Positions 16,022-23,660 of a stretch of DNA of 38,840 bases are shown piece by piece. The notes below the pieces were generated by a model. That model was not told where the DNA came from, did not search any database, and saw nothing but the letters and a program-made list of their open reading frames with translations. Positions within the stretch are counted from its first letter, which is position 1. Each line of letters begins with the position of its first letter. Origin of the DNA: Phaeodactylibacter sp. (GTDB lineage: Bacteria > Bacteroidota > Bacteroidia > Chitinophagales > Saprospiraceae); assembly GCA_024102975.1 (NCBI GenBank), contig JAGFJD010000564.1:1-38840 (forward strand), read 5' to 3'. Both the position numbers and the translations under genes were made by a program.

Positions 16022-16090
16022 GTGCCTAACCCTGCGCCAGCGGCCATAGCCAGCGAAAGCTGGCTACGTCGCCGGCGCCAGAAGTTAGAA
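16022..16090 (+). repeat. attC-like recombination site
   Basis: Inverse core GTGCCTAAC at 16022-16030, then GCGCC, an inner perfect stem TAGCCAGC / GCTGGCTA closed by a GAAA loop, then GGCGCC and the core GTTAGAA at 16084. The two sides pair with several unpaired bases, as in attC sites recognised as folded single strands. The last core base is A rather than the expected pyrimidine. The length of about 69 bp is within the usual attC range. Confidence 0.68.
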
Positions 16091-16109
16091 TTGATAAAAC
16101 AAATAGCTT

Positions 16110-16589
16110 ATGAAAAACAAATGGAAACTGGCTTTAATATTCGCATTCGGTATAGGAGGCAGCTCAGCCTTTGCGCAGGAATCTGCAAATGCGTCAGGTG
16201 GTGATGCGTCAGGCAGCGGAGGTACGGTTGCTTACTCTATTGGTCAAGTAGCATACGCCAACCAAAGCGGGACGAATGGGGACATCAATCAAGGGGTGCA
16301 GCAACCTTATGAAATTTATTCAGTTGGCATTGATGAAGAAGTAATGGGGATCGAACTAAGTGTATTTCCAAATCCGACATCAGATATATTAAATCTTCAA
16401 TTCGAAGATTTCGAAAAATACGATGCAACAATTAAGGTTTACGATGAGTCGGGAAAAATTATGTATAACTCGCAAATCGGCAGCTCGCCAACTACGATTG
16501 ATTTATCTCAATATACAACAGGAATTTACCTGGTAAACATTACATCAGATTCGAAAAGCATGAAAATATTTAAAATCATTAAAAAGTAA
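16110..16589 (+). CDS. Small T9SS type A-sorted secreted protein
   Basis: A 159-residue protein with a signal peptide (MKNKWKLALIFAFGIGGSSA, then FAQ). The mature N-terminus is Gly/Ser-rich with the motif GGTVAYSIGQVAYANQSG and NQGVQQPYEI, a combination common in Bacteroidota proteins of this size. Residues about 87-159 are a T9SS C-terminal sorting domain: ELSVFPNPTSDILNLQFE, IKVYDESGKIMYN, IDLSQYTTGIYLVNI and a lysine-rich end. Known: the domain directs export through T9SS and is usually removed or anchored at the surface. It starts 20 bp after the attC-like site and is also AT-rich, so it may belong to the acquired segment. No catalytic part is visible. Confidence 0.85.
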   Translation: MKNKWKLALIFAFGIGGSSAFAQESANASGGDASGSGGTVAYSIGQVAYANQSGTNGDINQGVQQPYEIYSVGIDEEVMGIELSVFPNPTSDILNLQFEDFEKYDATIKVYDESGKIMYNSQIGSSPTTIDLSQYTTGIYLVNITSDSKSMKIFKIIKK

Positions 16590-16600
16590 GGATTGCTAGT

Positions 16601-16771
16601 CTGGAAGTATCTGATGTTGCCAATCGGGTTAGCACTTCAATTGTAGGTGAGTTCAATGCCGGCGATCAAATAACACTTTCGACGTTTCAAAGCACAGGTG
16701 TAACGGTTGCTGTTCCTAATAATACACAAGCCTTTGATGAAGTTTCGGTTAATATTGAAAAAATCCATTAA
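16601..16771 (+). pseudogene. C-terminal remnant of an unknown secreted/structural protein
   Basis: The stretch after the T9SS gene reads, in one open frame with no start codon, LEVSDVANRVSTSIVGEFNA, then GDQITLSTFQSTGVTVAVPN and NTQAFDEVSVNIEKIH before a stop at 16769-16771. The residue pattern resembles the last beta strands of a C1q/TNF-like or phage-fibre head domain. The in-frame stop upstream (TAA near 16580) shows the rest is missing. A gene end left by a deletion or insertion is the simplest reading; the parent family is not identified. Confidence 0.5.
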
Positions 16772-16810
16772 ACATCATTCAATCTTTATTTAATTTAGGG
16801 TATTAGAAAG

Positions 16811-17278
16811 ATGAAAACACGCAGCATGATGAAAGGCCGCTTTTCCAACCCGAACCTGATAAAAATCTGGATAGCCCTGGCCGCAATCCTAACCGGAACC
16901 GGGTGCAGCAAAACCGAAGATTTCGAAGATTTGGATTTATTGCTGAACAAGGAATGGCAACTGGCCGAAGTGGCCAGAGATGGAAATCCCGTAAACGATA
17001 CCTGTCACCTGGACGATGTCCTGGTTTTTGAAAATACCGAGGATTTCGATTACAGGGTTGGATCCTCGCTCTGCGATGAATCCGAGGCCCAAAGAACGCC
17101 CTCTTCCTGGAAAATGCGGGAGAAGTTCACCGTGATCAGGCTCGACTACAAGGTCCGGTTTGGCGCCTCCCGGGCAACCATAAGCGAGTATTGGGAAATA
17201 CAGGAGTTGACCGAAAATACCCTCGTGCTTCGGGATGACGGGACAAAAAACGTTATCACTAAAAGGTTTGTAAACTAA
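16811..17278 (+). CDS. Lipocalin-like lipoprotein, function unknown
   Basis: A 155-residue protein with a long basic N-terminus, a hydrophobic segment (IWIALAAILTGTGC) and a lipobox LTGTGC, so it is probably lipid-anchored. The mature part has the short lipocalin-like outline seen in many Bacteroidota lipoproteins: LLNKEWQLAEVARDGNPV near the start, VLVFENTEDFDYRVG, SSWKMREKFTVIRLDY, YWEIQELTENTLVLRDDG at the end. Internal ATGs at codons 6 and 7 are alternative starts. Its stop overlaps the convergent lysozyme-like gene by four bases. No ligand can be deduced. Confidence 0.65.
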   Translation: MKTRSMMKGRFSNPNLIKIWIALAAILTGTGCSKTEDFEDLDLLLNKEWQLAEVARDGNPVNDTCHLDDVLVFENTEDFDYRVGSSLCDESEAQRTPSSWKMREKFTVIRLDYKVRFGASRATISEYWEIQELTENTLVLRDDGTKNVITKRFVN

Positions 17279-18846
17279 ATATCCGGATAATCCTCCTCCC
17301 GATACCCCGGCGGCGACGCCGGCGCGGCGCTGTCAGAAAATACCCCCTTCGTCCGGCCTTTGAGCAGGGCAAAAGTATTGCGGCGCTCCGACAGCAGGTT
17401 GTCTCCCTCGCCGGCCATCTCGCGGATGCGGCCGGCGCGCCCCTCCGGATCGTGCATTTTGGTGCGGGCCCTTTGTTCCAGGTACTTTTCGATCAGTTGT
17501 TGTTCATCTTCGTCGGTCCAGTTGTCGATGTTGTCCAGGTCGAAACCGTCCAGCACCTCGCCGACGGTGGCGTACACGTCGCTGCCCCGGTTAACGTTCT
17601 GGTCGAGCAGCAGGGCGATGCCGTATTCGGAGTTGATCAGCCGGGCCAGGGTATGGCCGCCGAGCTCTTCTCTTTCCTTCCAGTAAAAGTTGTTGAGGCG
17701 GCTCAGGGCATGATCGATCTCCACGGCCTGTACCCGGGGGTCCTGGCCGGCGTGCCAGAAGCGGAAGCCCCACTCCGGGCGGCGGAACGGTTCTTTGGCG
17801 GCGTGGGTGCCGACGATGCTGCCGTTCAGCGTGATGAAGCCGTACGTCGAATTCGTCCGCTTTTCGTAAATGTCGATGCCGAACTGCCCGAAGTACTCCC
17901 GGAAGGCCTCGGGCTGCTGTTGTTTCACCTTGAGCAGCAGGGCGGGCAATTCGCCCATGCCTTCGGGCACGCCGCTGCCGGTGCCCAGCGTCCACTGGAA
18001 CATGCCGAAGCTGAGGAAGGCGCCGTCCCAGGTGTTGATGGCATCCAGCTTGCCTTCGTTGCGGGAGACGGCGAGGATGGCCTTGCGGGCGCTGTCCGAC
18101 AGGCCCTTTTCGGCGAAAAATTTGTCCCAGTGTTGTTCTATGAAATCGGCGGGTTCCTGCGACCCATAGTCGAAGAATCCTCCGTAGCTGCCTTTTACTT
18201 TGAAGGTGGCCTCCAGGCCGCCCCGGCGGACGGTATAGCCGGTTATGATGACGCGCTCCTGGTTTTCAATTGTCAAACCAGCATCGGCATCTACGGCGGA
18301 AAGCAGCGTAGGCAGGGCGTCCCCGTACCGGCCGGCCAGTTCGCCGAGCAGTTTGCTGGCCAGGGGCTCGTCCAGCCGCCCGCCCTCAGGAGCCATGCCG
18401 TGCTGCCGGGCAAAGGCTTGTATTGCCTGGGCCTCGCTGTCGGCGGCCACGCCCAGTGCCTGCAAAAGGGGGGCCAGGCTGTTTTCTACCCCGCCGTCCG
18501 GCGGGAAGGCTTCCGCCAGGTTCCCCTCCTGGATGGCCTTATGCAGCCGCTTCATCCGGGGGAGGAGCAGAAACCGCTGCAGGATCAGGGCGCCCATCTC
18601 CCGGCTGACGGACAACCCGTCGGCCTCCAGCCCGTTCCGGGCGGCGAAAGCCTGAACGGCTGCGGTCGTGGCGCCGCCGTAGTCGCCGTCGGCGCCGAAG
18701 TCCTGCCAGCGCAGTTCCGCGCCAAAGCCCATCTGGTAGAGCATGTGTTGCAGGGTGGCAATGTGGGTGCCCCGGGCGCCTTTTTTCAGGGTGGATGCGG
18801 TGTCTTCTGCTTCGAGCAGTTGGGAAAAGGCCTGGTGTAGTTCCAT
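17275..18846 (-). CDS. Peptidoglycan-binding, lysozyme-like protein without signal peptide
   Basis: A 523-residue protein. Residues about 20-80 form a PG_binding_1 module (LKKGARGTHIATLQHMLYQM, then FGADGDYGGATTAAVQAFA). A second, weaker module lies at about 125-172 (EAQAIQAFARQHGMAPEGGR). Residues about 250-400 look like a glycoside-hydrolase lysozyme fold: ARKAILAVSRNEGKLDAINT, WDGAFLSFGMFQWTLGTG, with Glu264 as candidate catalytic acid, and later STYGFITLNGSIVG and WGFRFWHAGQDP. The C-terminus is charged and ends EEDYPDI. There is no leader or membrane segment, unusual for a wall hydrolase. It may be delivered by lysis, a phage-like or contractile injection apparatus, or a leaderless route; none is encoded nearby. 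It converges on the lipoprotein gene with a four-base overlap. Confidence 0.65.
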   Translation of the reverse strand: MELHQAFSQLLEAEDTASTLKKGARGTHIATLQHMLYQMGFGAELRWQDFGADGDYGGATTAAVQAFAARNGLEADGLSVSREMGALILQRFLLLPRMKRLHKAIQEGNLAEAFPPDGGVENSLAPLLQALGVAADSEAQAIQAFARQHGMAPEGGRLDEPLASKLLGELAGRYGDALPTLLSAVDADAGLTIENQERVIITGYTVRRGGLEATFKVKGSYGGFFDYGSQEPADFIEQHWDKFFAEKGLSDSARKAILAVSRNEGKLDAINTWDGAFLSFGMFQWTLGTGSGVPEGMGELPALLLKVKQQQPEAFREYFGQFGIDIYEKRTNSTYGFITLNGSIVGTHAAKEPFRRPEWGFRFWHAGQDPRVQAVEIDHALSRLNNFYWKEREELGGHTLARLINSEYGIALLLDQNVNRGSDVYATVGEVLDGFDLDNIDNWTDEDEQQLIEKYLEQRARTKMHDPEGRAGRIREMAGEGDNLLSERRNTFALLKGRTKGVFSDSAAPASPPGYREEDYPDI

Positions 18847-18974
18847 GATCGTTGGGGTTTTGACCTAAAATTAGAAAAAAACGTTTGCTAATTATCGTTT
18901 TAGCCTGGATTTTCAGGAGCGCGGACCTCATTGAGTTTAGAGCTTGTCCGGAGGTACGGACGAAAAAAGCAACC

Positions 18975-21900
18975 TTACCGCAGCAAACTGACTTCCCCCT
19001 GCCTCGTTTCCACCTCCCCGTCGTACCGCTCCAGCCGGAGGAGGTAGAAATACACTTCCGAAGGCTGCGGCCGGCCGCGAAAGGTGCCGTCCCAACCCGG
19101 AAACGTGCCGGGAGGGAGGGGGCCGGCTTCGAAAACCAGCTGTCCCCAGCGGTTGAAAACCCGGAACTCCAGGACCTGCCGGATGTTTCCGTCGATTACG
19201 TAACTGAAGAAGTCGTTATGGCCGTCGCCGTTGGGGGTGAAGGCGTTGGGCACTTTGACGACGGGCAGGGCCACTTCGATGGACAGGCTGGCCGTATCGC
19301 GGCAGCTCCCGTCAGGGTACCCGGCAATCACGGTAAAAACGGAGGGGTTGGCGATCAGGATGTCTTCGTAATCAAACAGGTTGGCGCCCTGCTGGAGAAG
19401 CTCCTGGTTGAGCGTCCAGGTGAAGTCCAGGGGAGGCGGCTGATCGGCAATAGCGTTCAGGGTGATGGCGTCGCCCTGGTGGGCCTCGGTTAGCCCGGGC
19501 GGATTTGTTTCCAGATTCAGTGACAATCCCGGCCTTACTTCTACAGATAAGCCGGCAGTCAAGGTATCGCATCCCCCTTCGCCGATGTAGGTGAGGGTAT
19601 AGTCTGCCGCTTCTTCCGGATAGAACAGCGCCGAGGGCCCGTCCTGGCGGCTGCCGTCGGAGGCTGTCCAGCGGAAGGTTCCCGAAGCGCCGGGCAGCCC
19701 CTCCGCAAGCAGCCGGACGCTGTCGCCCGCACAGACGGGCGATGTCGGCCCGTCGATGGACAGGGTGCCGATTAGCGGTGCGATGACTTCTATCCATAAC
19801 TCTGCCGTATCGCGGCAGGCACCGTTGATAGTGGCCCGCCGGTAGGCTATAGACTCCTGCGCTTCGATGATCGCGTCCCGGGAAGCGCTGTCCGTAATCA
19901 ATCCGGCCGTCGGCATCCATTCATGTTGGATGTTTGGAAAACCGGCGGTGTCATAGGGCGGAGAGGCCAGCCGTATACTGTCTCCCTGGCAGTAGGCCTC
20001 CTGTTCGGGAACAGCAGTAATAGCCAGCGCCGGCAGGGAATCGACGCGGACGAAAACGGAGTCGGATACCAGGCACGGCCCCTGCCGGTAGTGGGCAAAA
20101 TACCAGGTGGAAACGGCCGGAAGGGCAGTCACGAGCAGTCCGGAGGTGTCGCTCAGGCTGCCGTCATCGGGCGCCCAAACGAGCCCGCTGGCCGTGCCGG
20201 AGGTGGTGGTAGCCGTCAGTTCAACCGGCGTTCCCCTGCAGATTTCCAGGCTGTCCGGATTGCCGATGCGCACTTCGGCAGGCAGAACCGTCACCGTCAC
20301 TTCCGCCGTATCGGCGCAGGCGCCGTTGGCGGCGGTGGCGATGAGCCGGTAGGTAGTGGTTTCTTCCGGAAAGGCCACTGGCCCGGCAATGGTGTCGTTT
20401 TCCAGCCCGGCAGCCGGCGCCCACCGGAAGCGGGTCGTGGTGCTGTCCGGATGGATAGGATCCGCCAGCTGTACGCCAAAGAGGCCGCAGAGGGTGGTGT
20501 CGGGGGTAACGGTTGGAAAGTCGAAAACCGCCACGTCGATGGATACGGAATCCCGGACGACGCAACCGGTGATGTCGATGGCAGCGTAATAAGTAACAGG
20601 CTCCTCCGGCGAGGCCAGCGGCGTTTCACCAGCCGGATCATCCAGCCCTTCCGCCGGCGACCACGACAGGCTGAAGCCGCCCACGTTGTTGGGGGCAGCC
20701 AGGCGGACGGTATCGCCCCGGCAGATGGCCAGCGGGCCCGCCGGCGACACGTCGAGGAACGGCACAACGCGCTTCAGGAAAACAGAGTCGTAGGCCACGC
20801 AGGGCCCCAGCATCCCTTCGAGGTAAACCCACTGATCGGCCGGCGGATCGGCAACCGGGCCGGCCGAATTGGGGTCGTCGAAGACGTTCGCCGGCGACCA
20901 GGAGTAGGCTTCCCCTCCGGTTGCCTGCAGGGTGATGGTGCCGTCCGTACAGATGTAAGCAGTGTCCCGCCCGTCGTTGATCGTCACCCGGAGCCGGTCG
21001 GCAAGGTTGACGGTGAGTTCGGCGTAGACGGCCTGGCCGCAGCCGAAGTCGTTGGTGAGCCGGATCGTAATGGTTTCCGTCGGCTCCTCTTCCTGGTCGG
21101 AAAGGACGGTGAGGGGAAAGGACAGGCTGGTTTGCCCGGGCAAAAAAAGGACGGAGTCCGGCGCATTGAGCAGGTAATCGGCGCCGGGGGTGGCGGTGCC
21201 GCCGATCTCCAGTTGGTAGGTTAACGTATCTCCGGATGGCGCCGGGAGGAAGATGGCCAGCTCATCCGGCACGTCGGTGCAGCTTTCGGCCAGGTAGTCG
21301 ATGCCGGAGTTGAACTGGACGGCCAGCTGTGGCGTGCCGCCCCGGAGTTCGGAAATGAAGACGCCGGAGTCGTAGAAAGGGTCGTTGCGGTCGGCAATGG
21401 CCAGCTTAAGGTGGTAGGTATTGCAGGGCAGGACATCCGCCCGGGCGGTCAGGCTCTTCTTTACGCCCATGAAATCTGAAGTGAGCCCATCGTATTGGGT
21501 GGCGATGCCGTTGTTGTTGTTGCGGTAGTATTCCCAGTTGGCCAGATGGTTGACGCTGTTGATCTCCACCGGGGTATTGCTGCCGTTGGGCAGCACGGCT
21601 ATATTTTGTTGATTGCCGATATTCGGGTCTCCGGTTATGCCGGGCCCGGAGATGAGGAAGGCGAAGATGTCGTTGTATTCCTGTCCGACGAACTCCTGGT
21701 ATTCCTCTGAGCCGAAGATGTACTCGAAGGCGAGTTCGTTGGTCGTGGTGAACACCTCCAGCTCGACGATGCAGGCGTTTTCTGAGGGGAAATCGTTGCC
21801 GCTCAGCTGGGAGAGGTAGTCCAGGTCGGGGTCTCCGGGGGCGGAATTGTCGCTGTCGAAGGTGCCGTTGCCGGGGTCGGTGTTGGGGCCGGCGGCCCAG

Positions 21901-23000
21901 GCGAGGCTGCCGGTGGTCAGCAGCAGGCCGCGCTCCAGCCCCAGCCCGGCCGGATCGTCGGTCTCGAAGGCGCCGTAGGCCTGGCCGGGGCAGTCGATGT
22001 TGGTAATGCTGGCGGTGATGGCGGGCGTGGAGATGAAGTCGACGGCCTGCTGGTTGGAGATGTTGCTCTGCAGGCTGACGGGCTGGCGGGGCGTGCAATC
22101 GCCGGCACATTCCCATCTGCCCCGGAAGCCTTCGAAAGTTACCATAGCGTCGGAGATGAACTGCACGGTCAGGCAGCCGCTGGTGGCCTGTACCTGATAG
22201 CAGACCCCGCCGCCGCCGTCGGCTTCAAAGTCGAAGCCGCCGATTTGGGCAATGAGGAGAGCAGGATTGGCCTGCGGCCCGTCAAAAAAGGCCAGCAGGT
22301 CGGTAATGCCAGCCATGTCCCTGGGTTCGATGAAGTAGTATTCGAGCGTAAAGAGCAGGCAATCGTGGGGCGCGTCCGGGCAGATGGTAAAAGCGTGGTT
22401 TTCGTTGCTGTTGTAATCGCCGTCCGGCCCGCCGCTGTCGTAGAGCAGGCCGGAGCAGGCCGTGGAGCCGCCTTCGTCGATGGTGAATATGTTTTTTTCC
22501 CCCACGCAAAGCTGGAAAGCGCCCCCGGTGGGCAGGCCGTCAAGGGAATAACTGTCGGCGCGCAGGTAGTAGGTAGTGTTCGGCGTCAGCCCTTCAACGG
22601 TTAAGGCCACCTCCCCGGCCCCCGCCCCGGCGGAGGCGCAGGCCAGTTCCGCCAGGCCGTTGGCGGTGCAATCCCCCCGGTACAGAGCGATCTGCGGGTT
22701 GGCGATTGCGGGGGTAGCCCCGTCTGGCACACCGGTCAGGGTAATGGTATAATCGGAAATGCCGCTCACGGCCGTGAAGGCAAACCAGACGTCGTTTGCC
22801 GGATTCCCGCCTTCAAAGCAGAATGGGCCGGCGCCAACATCGGAAGCAGTAGCGCCGAGGTTGGAATACAGCGCCGTTCCCGGGCAGGTAGGGGCGGCAC
22901 CCAGGTGGATCACCCCTCCGCAGTCGTCGTTAACTGGCTGAGCGTCCGTAAATAAAGGCAGGGCGGTCAGAAAGAGCAGGAGTTTTTGGAATTTGTTCAT
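18975..23000 (-). CDS. Large T9SS type B-sorted surface protein with choice-of-anchor-L domain
   Basis: A 1341-residue protein. The ATG at 23000 precedes a signal peptide (MNKFQKLLLFLTALPLFTDA); the frame stays open 20 codons upstream, but that part is not leader-like. The first part is a jelly-roll domain (NDDCGGVIHLGAAPTCPGTA, NDVWFAFTAVSG, GLTPNTTYYLRADSYS). A choice-of-anchor-L domain follows at about 310-590 (FEYIFGSEEYQEFVGQEYND, FAFLISGPGI, IADRNDPFYDSGVFISEL). Next come a Calx-beta-like piece and a series of Ig/PKD-like repeats with QATGGEAYSWSPA-type motifs. The last ~90 residues are the gliding-motility/T9SS type B C-terminal domain: VPNAFTPNGDGHNDFF, FRVFNRWGQLVFEA, GWDGTFRG, YFYLLRLERYDG. 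Known: such proteins are exported by T9SS and stay cell-attached. Inferred adhesin; ligand unknown. Confidence 0.9.
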   Translation of the reverse strand: MNKFQKLLLFLTALPLFTDAQPVNDDCGGVIHLGAAPTCPGTALYSNLGATASDVGAGPFCFEGGNPANDVWFAFTAVSGISDYTITLTGVPDGATPAIANPQIALYRGDCTANGLAELACASAGAGAGEVALTVEGLTPNTTYYLRADSYSLDGLPTGGAFQLCVGEKNIFTIDEGGSTACSGLLYDSGGPDGDYNSNENHAFTICPDAPHDCLLFTLEYYFIEPRDMAGITDLLAFFDGPQANPALLIAQIGGFDFEADGGGGVCYQVQATSGCLTVQFISDAMVTFEGFRGRWECAGDCTPRQPVSLQSNISNQQAVDFISTPAITASITNIDCPGQAYGAFETDDPAGLGLERGLLLTTGSLAWAAGPNTDPGNGTFDSDNSAPGDPDLDYLSQLSGNDFPSENACIVELEVFTTTNELAFEYIFGSEEYQEFVGQEYNDIFAFLISGPGITGDPNIGNQQNIAVLPNGSNTPVEINSVNHLANWEYYRNNNNGIATQYDGLTSDFMGVKKSLTARADVLPCNTYHLKLAIADRNDPFYDSGVFISELRGGTPQLAVQFNSGIDYLAESCTDVPDELAIFLPAPSGDTLTYQLEIGGTATPGADYLLNAPDSVLFLPGQTSLSFPLTVLSDQEEEPTETITIRLTNDFGCGQAVYAELTVNLADRLRVTINDGRDTAYICTDGTITLQATGGEAYSWSPANVFDDPNSAGPVADPPADQWVYLEGMLGPCVAYDSVFLKRVVPFLDVSPAGPLAICRGDTVRLAAPNNVGGFSLSWSPAEGLDDPAGETPLASPEEPVTYYAAIDITGCVVRDSVSIDVAVFDFPTVTPDTTLCGLFGVQLADPIHPDSTTTRFRWAPAAGLENDTIAGPVAFPEETTTYRLIATAANGACADTAEVTVTVLPAEVRIGNPDSLEICRGTPVELTATTTSGTASGLVWAPDDGSLSDTSGLLVTALPAVSTWYFAHYRQGPCLVSDSVFVRVDSLPALAITAVPEQEAYCQGDSIRLASPPYDTAGFPNIQHEWMPTAGLITDSASRDAIIEAQESIAYRRATINGACRDTAELWIEVIAPLIGTLSIDGPTSPVCAGDSVRLLAEGLPGASGTFRWTASDGSRQDGPSALFYPEEAADYTLTYIGEGGCDTLTAGLSVEVRPGLSLNLETNPPGLTEAHQGDAITLNAIADQPPPLDFTWTLNQELLQQGANLFDYEDILIANPSVFTVIAGYPDGSCRDTASLSIEVALPVVKVPNAFTPNGDGHNDFFSYVIDGNIRQVLEFRVFNRWGQLVFEAGPLPPGTFPGWDGTFRGRPQPSEVYFYLLRLERYDGEVETRQGEVSLLR

Positions 23001-23036
23001 AGGGAAGCCGGAGGTTTTCGCGTGCCGGTGGGGGAT

Positions 23037-23114
23037 AAATCCGTTGAAATTTCGGCGCACACGGAGAGCGGACCCCGCAAGTCTGCGGGGTCCGCTGGAT
23101 AGATCAACGGATTT
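23037..23114. repeat. Nested palindrome in the leader of the T9SS type B gene
   Basis: The outer arms AAATCCGTTGA (23037-23047) and TCAACGGATTT (23104-23114) are perfectly complementary. Inside is a perfect 13-bp stem, AGCGGACCCCGCA / TGCGGGGTCCGCT (23067-23096), with a four-base loop. It lies 37 bp upstream of the ATG at 23000 on the transcribed strand. No T-run follows, so a simple terminator is unlikely; an inserted palindromic element or a leader RNA structure fits better. Confidence 0.65.
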
Positions 23115-23200
23115 TACCCACTACCAACCCCTAAAGTAGCAATTCCGGATAAAAAAGGAGGGCCGGGGGCGTTAAATTTCAAACTGGCGAAAGTATTCGG

Positions 23201-23270
23201 CACATCTCCAGACATTTCCAAATATCCCCAGACATCCCCAAACATTTCCAAACATTCCCCCCTATTCCCC
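23201..23270. repeat. 10-bp tandem repeat array, about seven degenerate units
   Basis: Successive decamers read CACATCTCCA, GACATTTCCA, AATATCCCCA, GACATCCCCA, AACATTTCCA, AACATTCCCC, CCTATTCCCC, i.e. RACATYYCCA. The array covers the last three codons of the cytochrome c gene and the following intergenic stretch. Confidence 0.75.
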
Positions 23271-23660
23271 ACACCCCTCCAAACTGTCCCGTATGACATT
23301 CATCGGCAGATAGCCATAATCGTTGCCCCAGGCCTGGTTGATATAGTTGATGATGTTGGCGATTTCGAACTCGCTCAGTTCGGGAATGCCCGCCATGGGG
23401 TTCTGGTAGGTTTTGCCGTTGACCAAGACCTCGCCTTCCATGCCGTAGCGGATAATGCAGGCCAGGCGCCCCTGGTTCTGGCTTACGTAATCGGATTGGG
23501 CGAGAGGGGGGATATTGCCGGCCAGGCCGGTGCCGTCGTCCATGTGGCAACTGGCGCAAAAATTCAGATAGAGGATTTCCCCCTGCTGGTGGCGGTTGCT
23601 TTCGCAATCGTACAGGAAAAAGGTAAGCGAAAAGAGGAAAAAGGTGATTTTAGATTTCAT
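23262..23660 (-). CDS. Monohaem class I cytochrome c
   Basis: A 132-residue exported protein starting MKSKITFFLFSLTFFLYDCE. Cys19 could be lipidated, though the preceding residues (LYD) are a poor lipobox. Haem c attachment is at CASCH (35-39), with Met89 in NPMAGIPELSEFEIANIINY as likely axial ligand; the SEFEIANIINYI helix is the typical class I C-terminal motif. The ATG at 23660 lies within the end of the SCO1-like gene (11-base overlap), which decides the start. Known: small cytochromes of this kind shuttle electrons in the periplasm. Pairing with SCO1 suggests a link to terminal oxidase supply or assembly. The 10-bp tandem array begins within its last codons. Confidence 0.88.
   Translation of the reverse strand: MKSKITFFLFSLTFFLYDCESNRHQQGEILYLNFCASCHMDDGTGLAGNIPPLAQSDYVSQNQGRLACIIRYGMEGEVLVNGKTYQNPMAGIPELSEFEIANIINYINQAWGNDYGYLPMNVIRDSLEGCGE

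Larger units (their letters stand above)
14551..16084 (+). mobile_element. Candidate integron gene cassette carrying a toxin-immunity pair
   Basis: The 5' boundary is G/TTAGGCAC (G at 14550), matching the integron core GTTRRRY. At the other end, GTGCCTAAC (16022-16030) is its exact 9-base reverse complement and begins a folded attC-like site ending in GTTAGAA (16084-16090). Complementarity between the start of a cassette and the inverse core of its own attC is the diagnostic signature of a cassette. The 1534-bp interior is strongly AT-rich compared with pcs and holds only two overlapping same-strand genes. No integrase gene or further attC was found, so this would be a lone cassette (CALIN-like) or one inserted at a secondary site. 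The structure is seen; the integron origin is inference. Confidence 0.65.

Noticed and set aside
16022..16204. A 60-codon frame across the attC-like site
   Set aside because: It only reads through the hairpin and the start of the T9SS gene in a wrong frame.
17452..18840. A 462-codon plus-strand frame
   Set aside because: Antisense of the peptidoglycan-binding gene, without leader or recognisable motif.
19923..21224. A 433-codon plus-strand frame
   Set aside because: Antisense of the T9SS type B gene; composition is that of a shadow frame.
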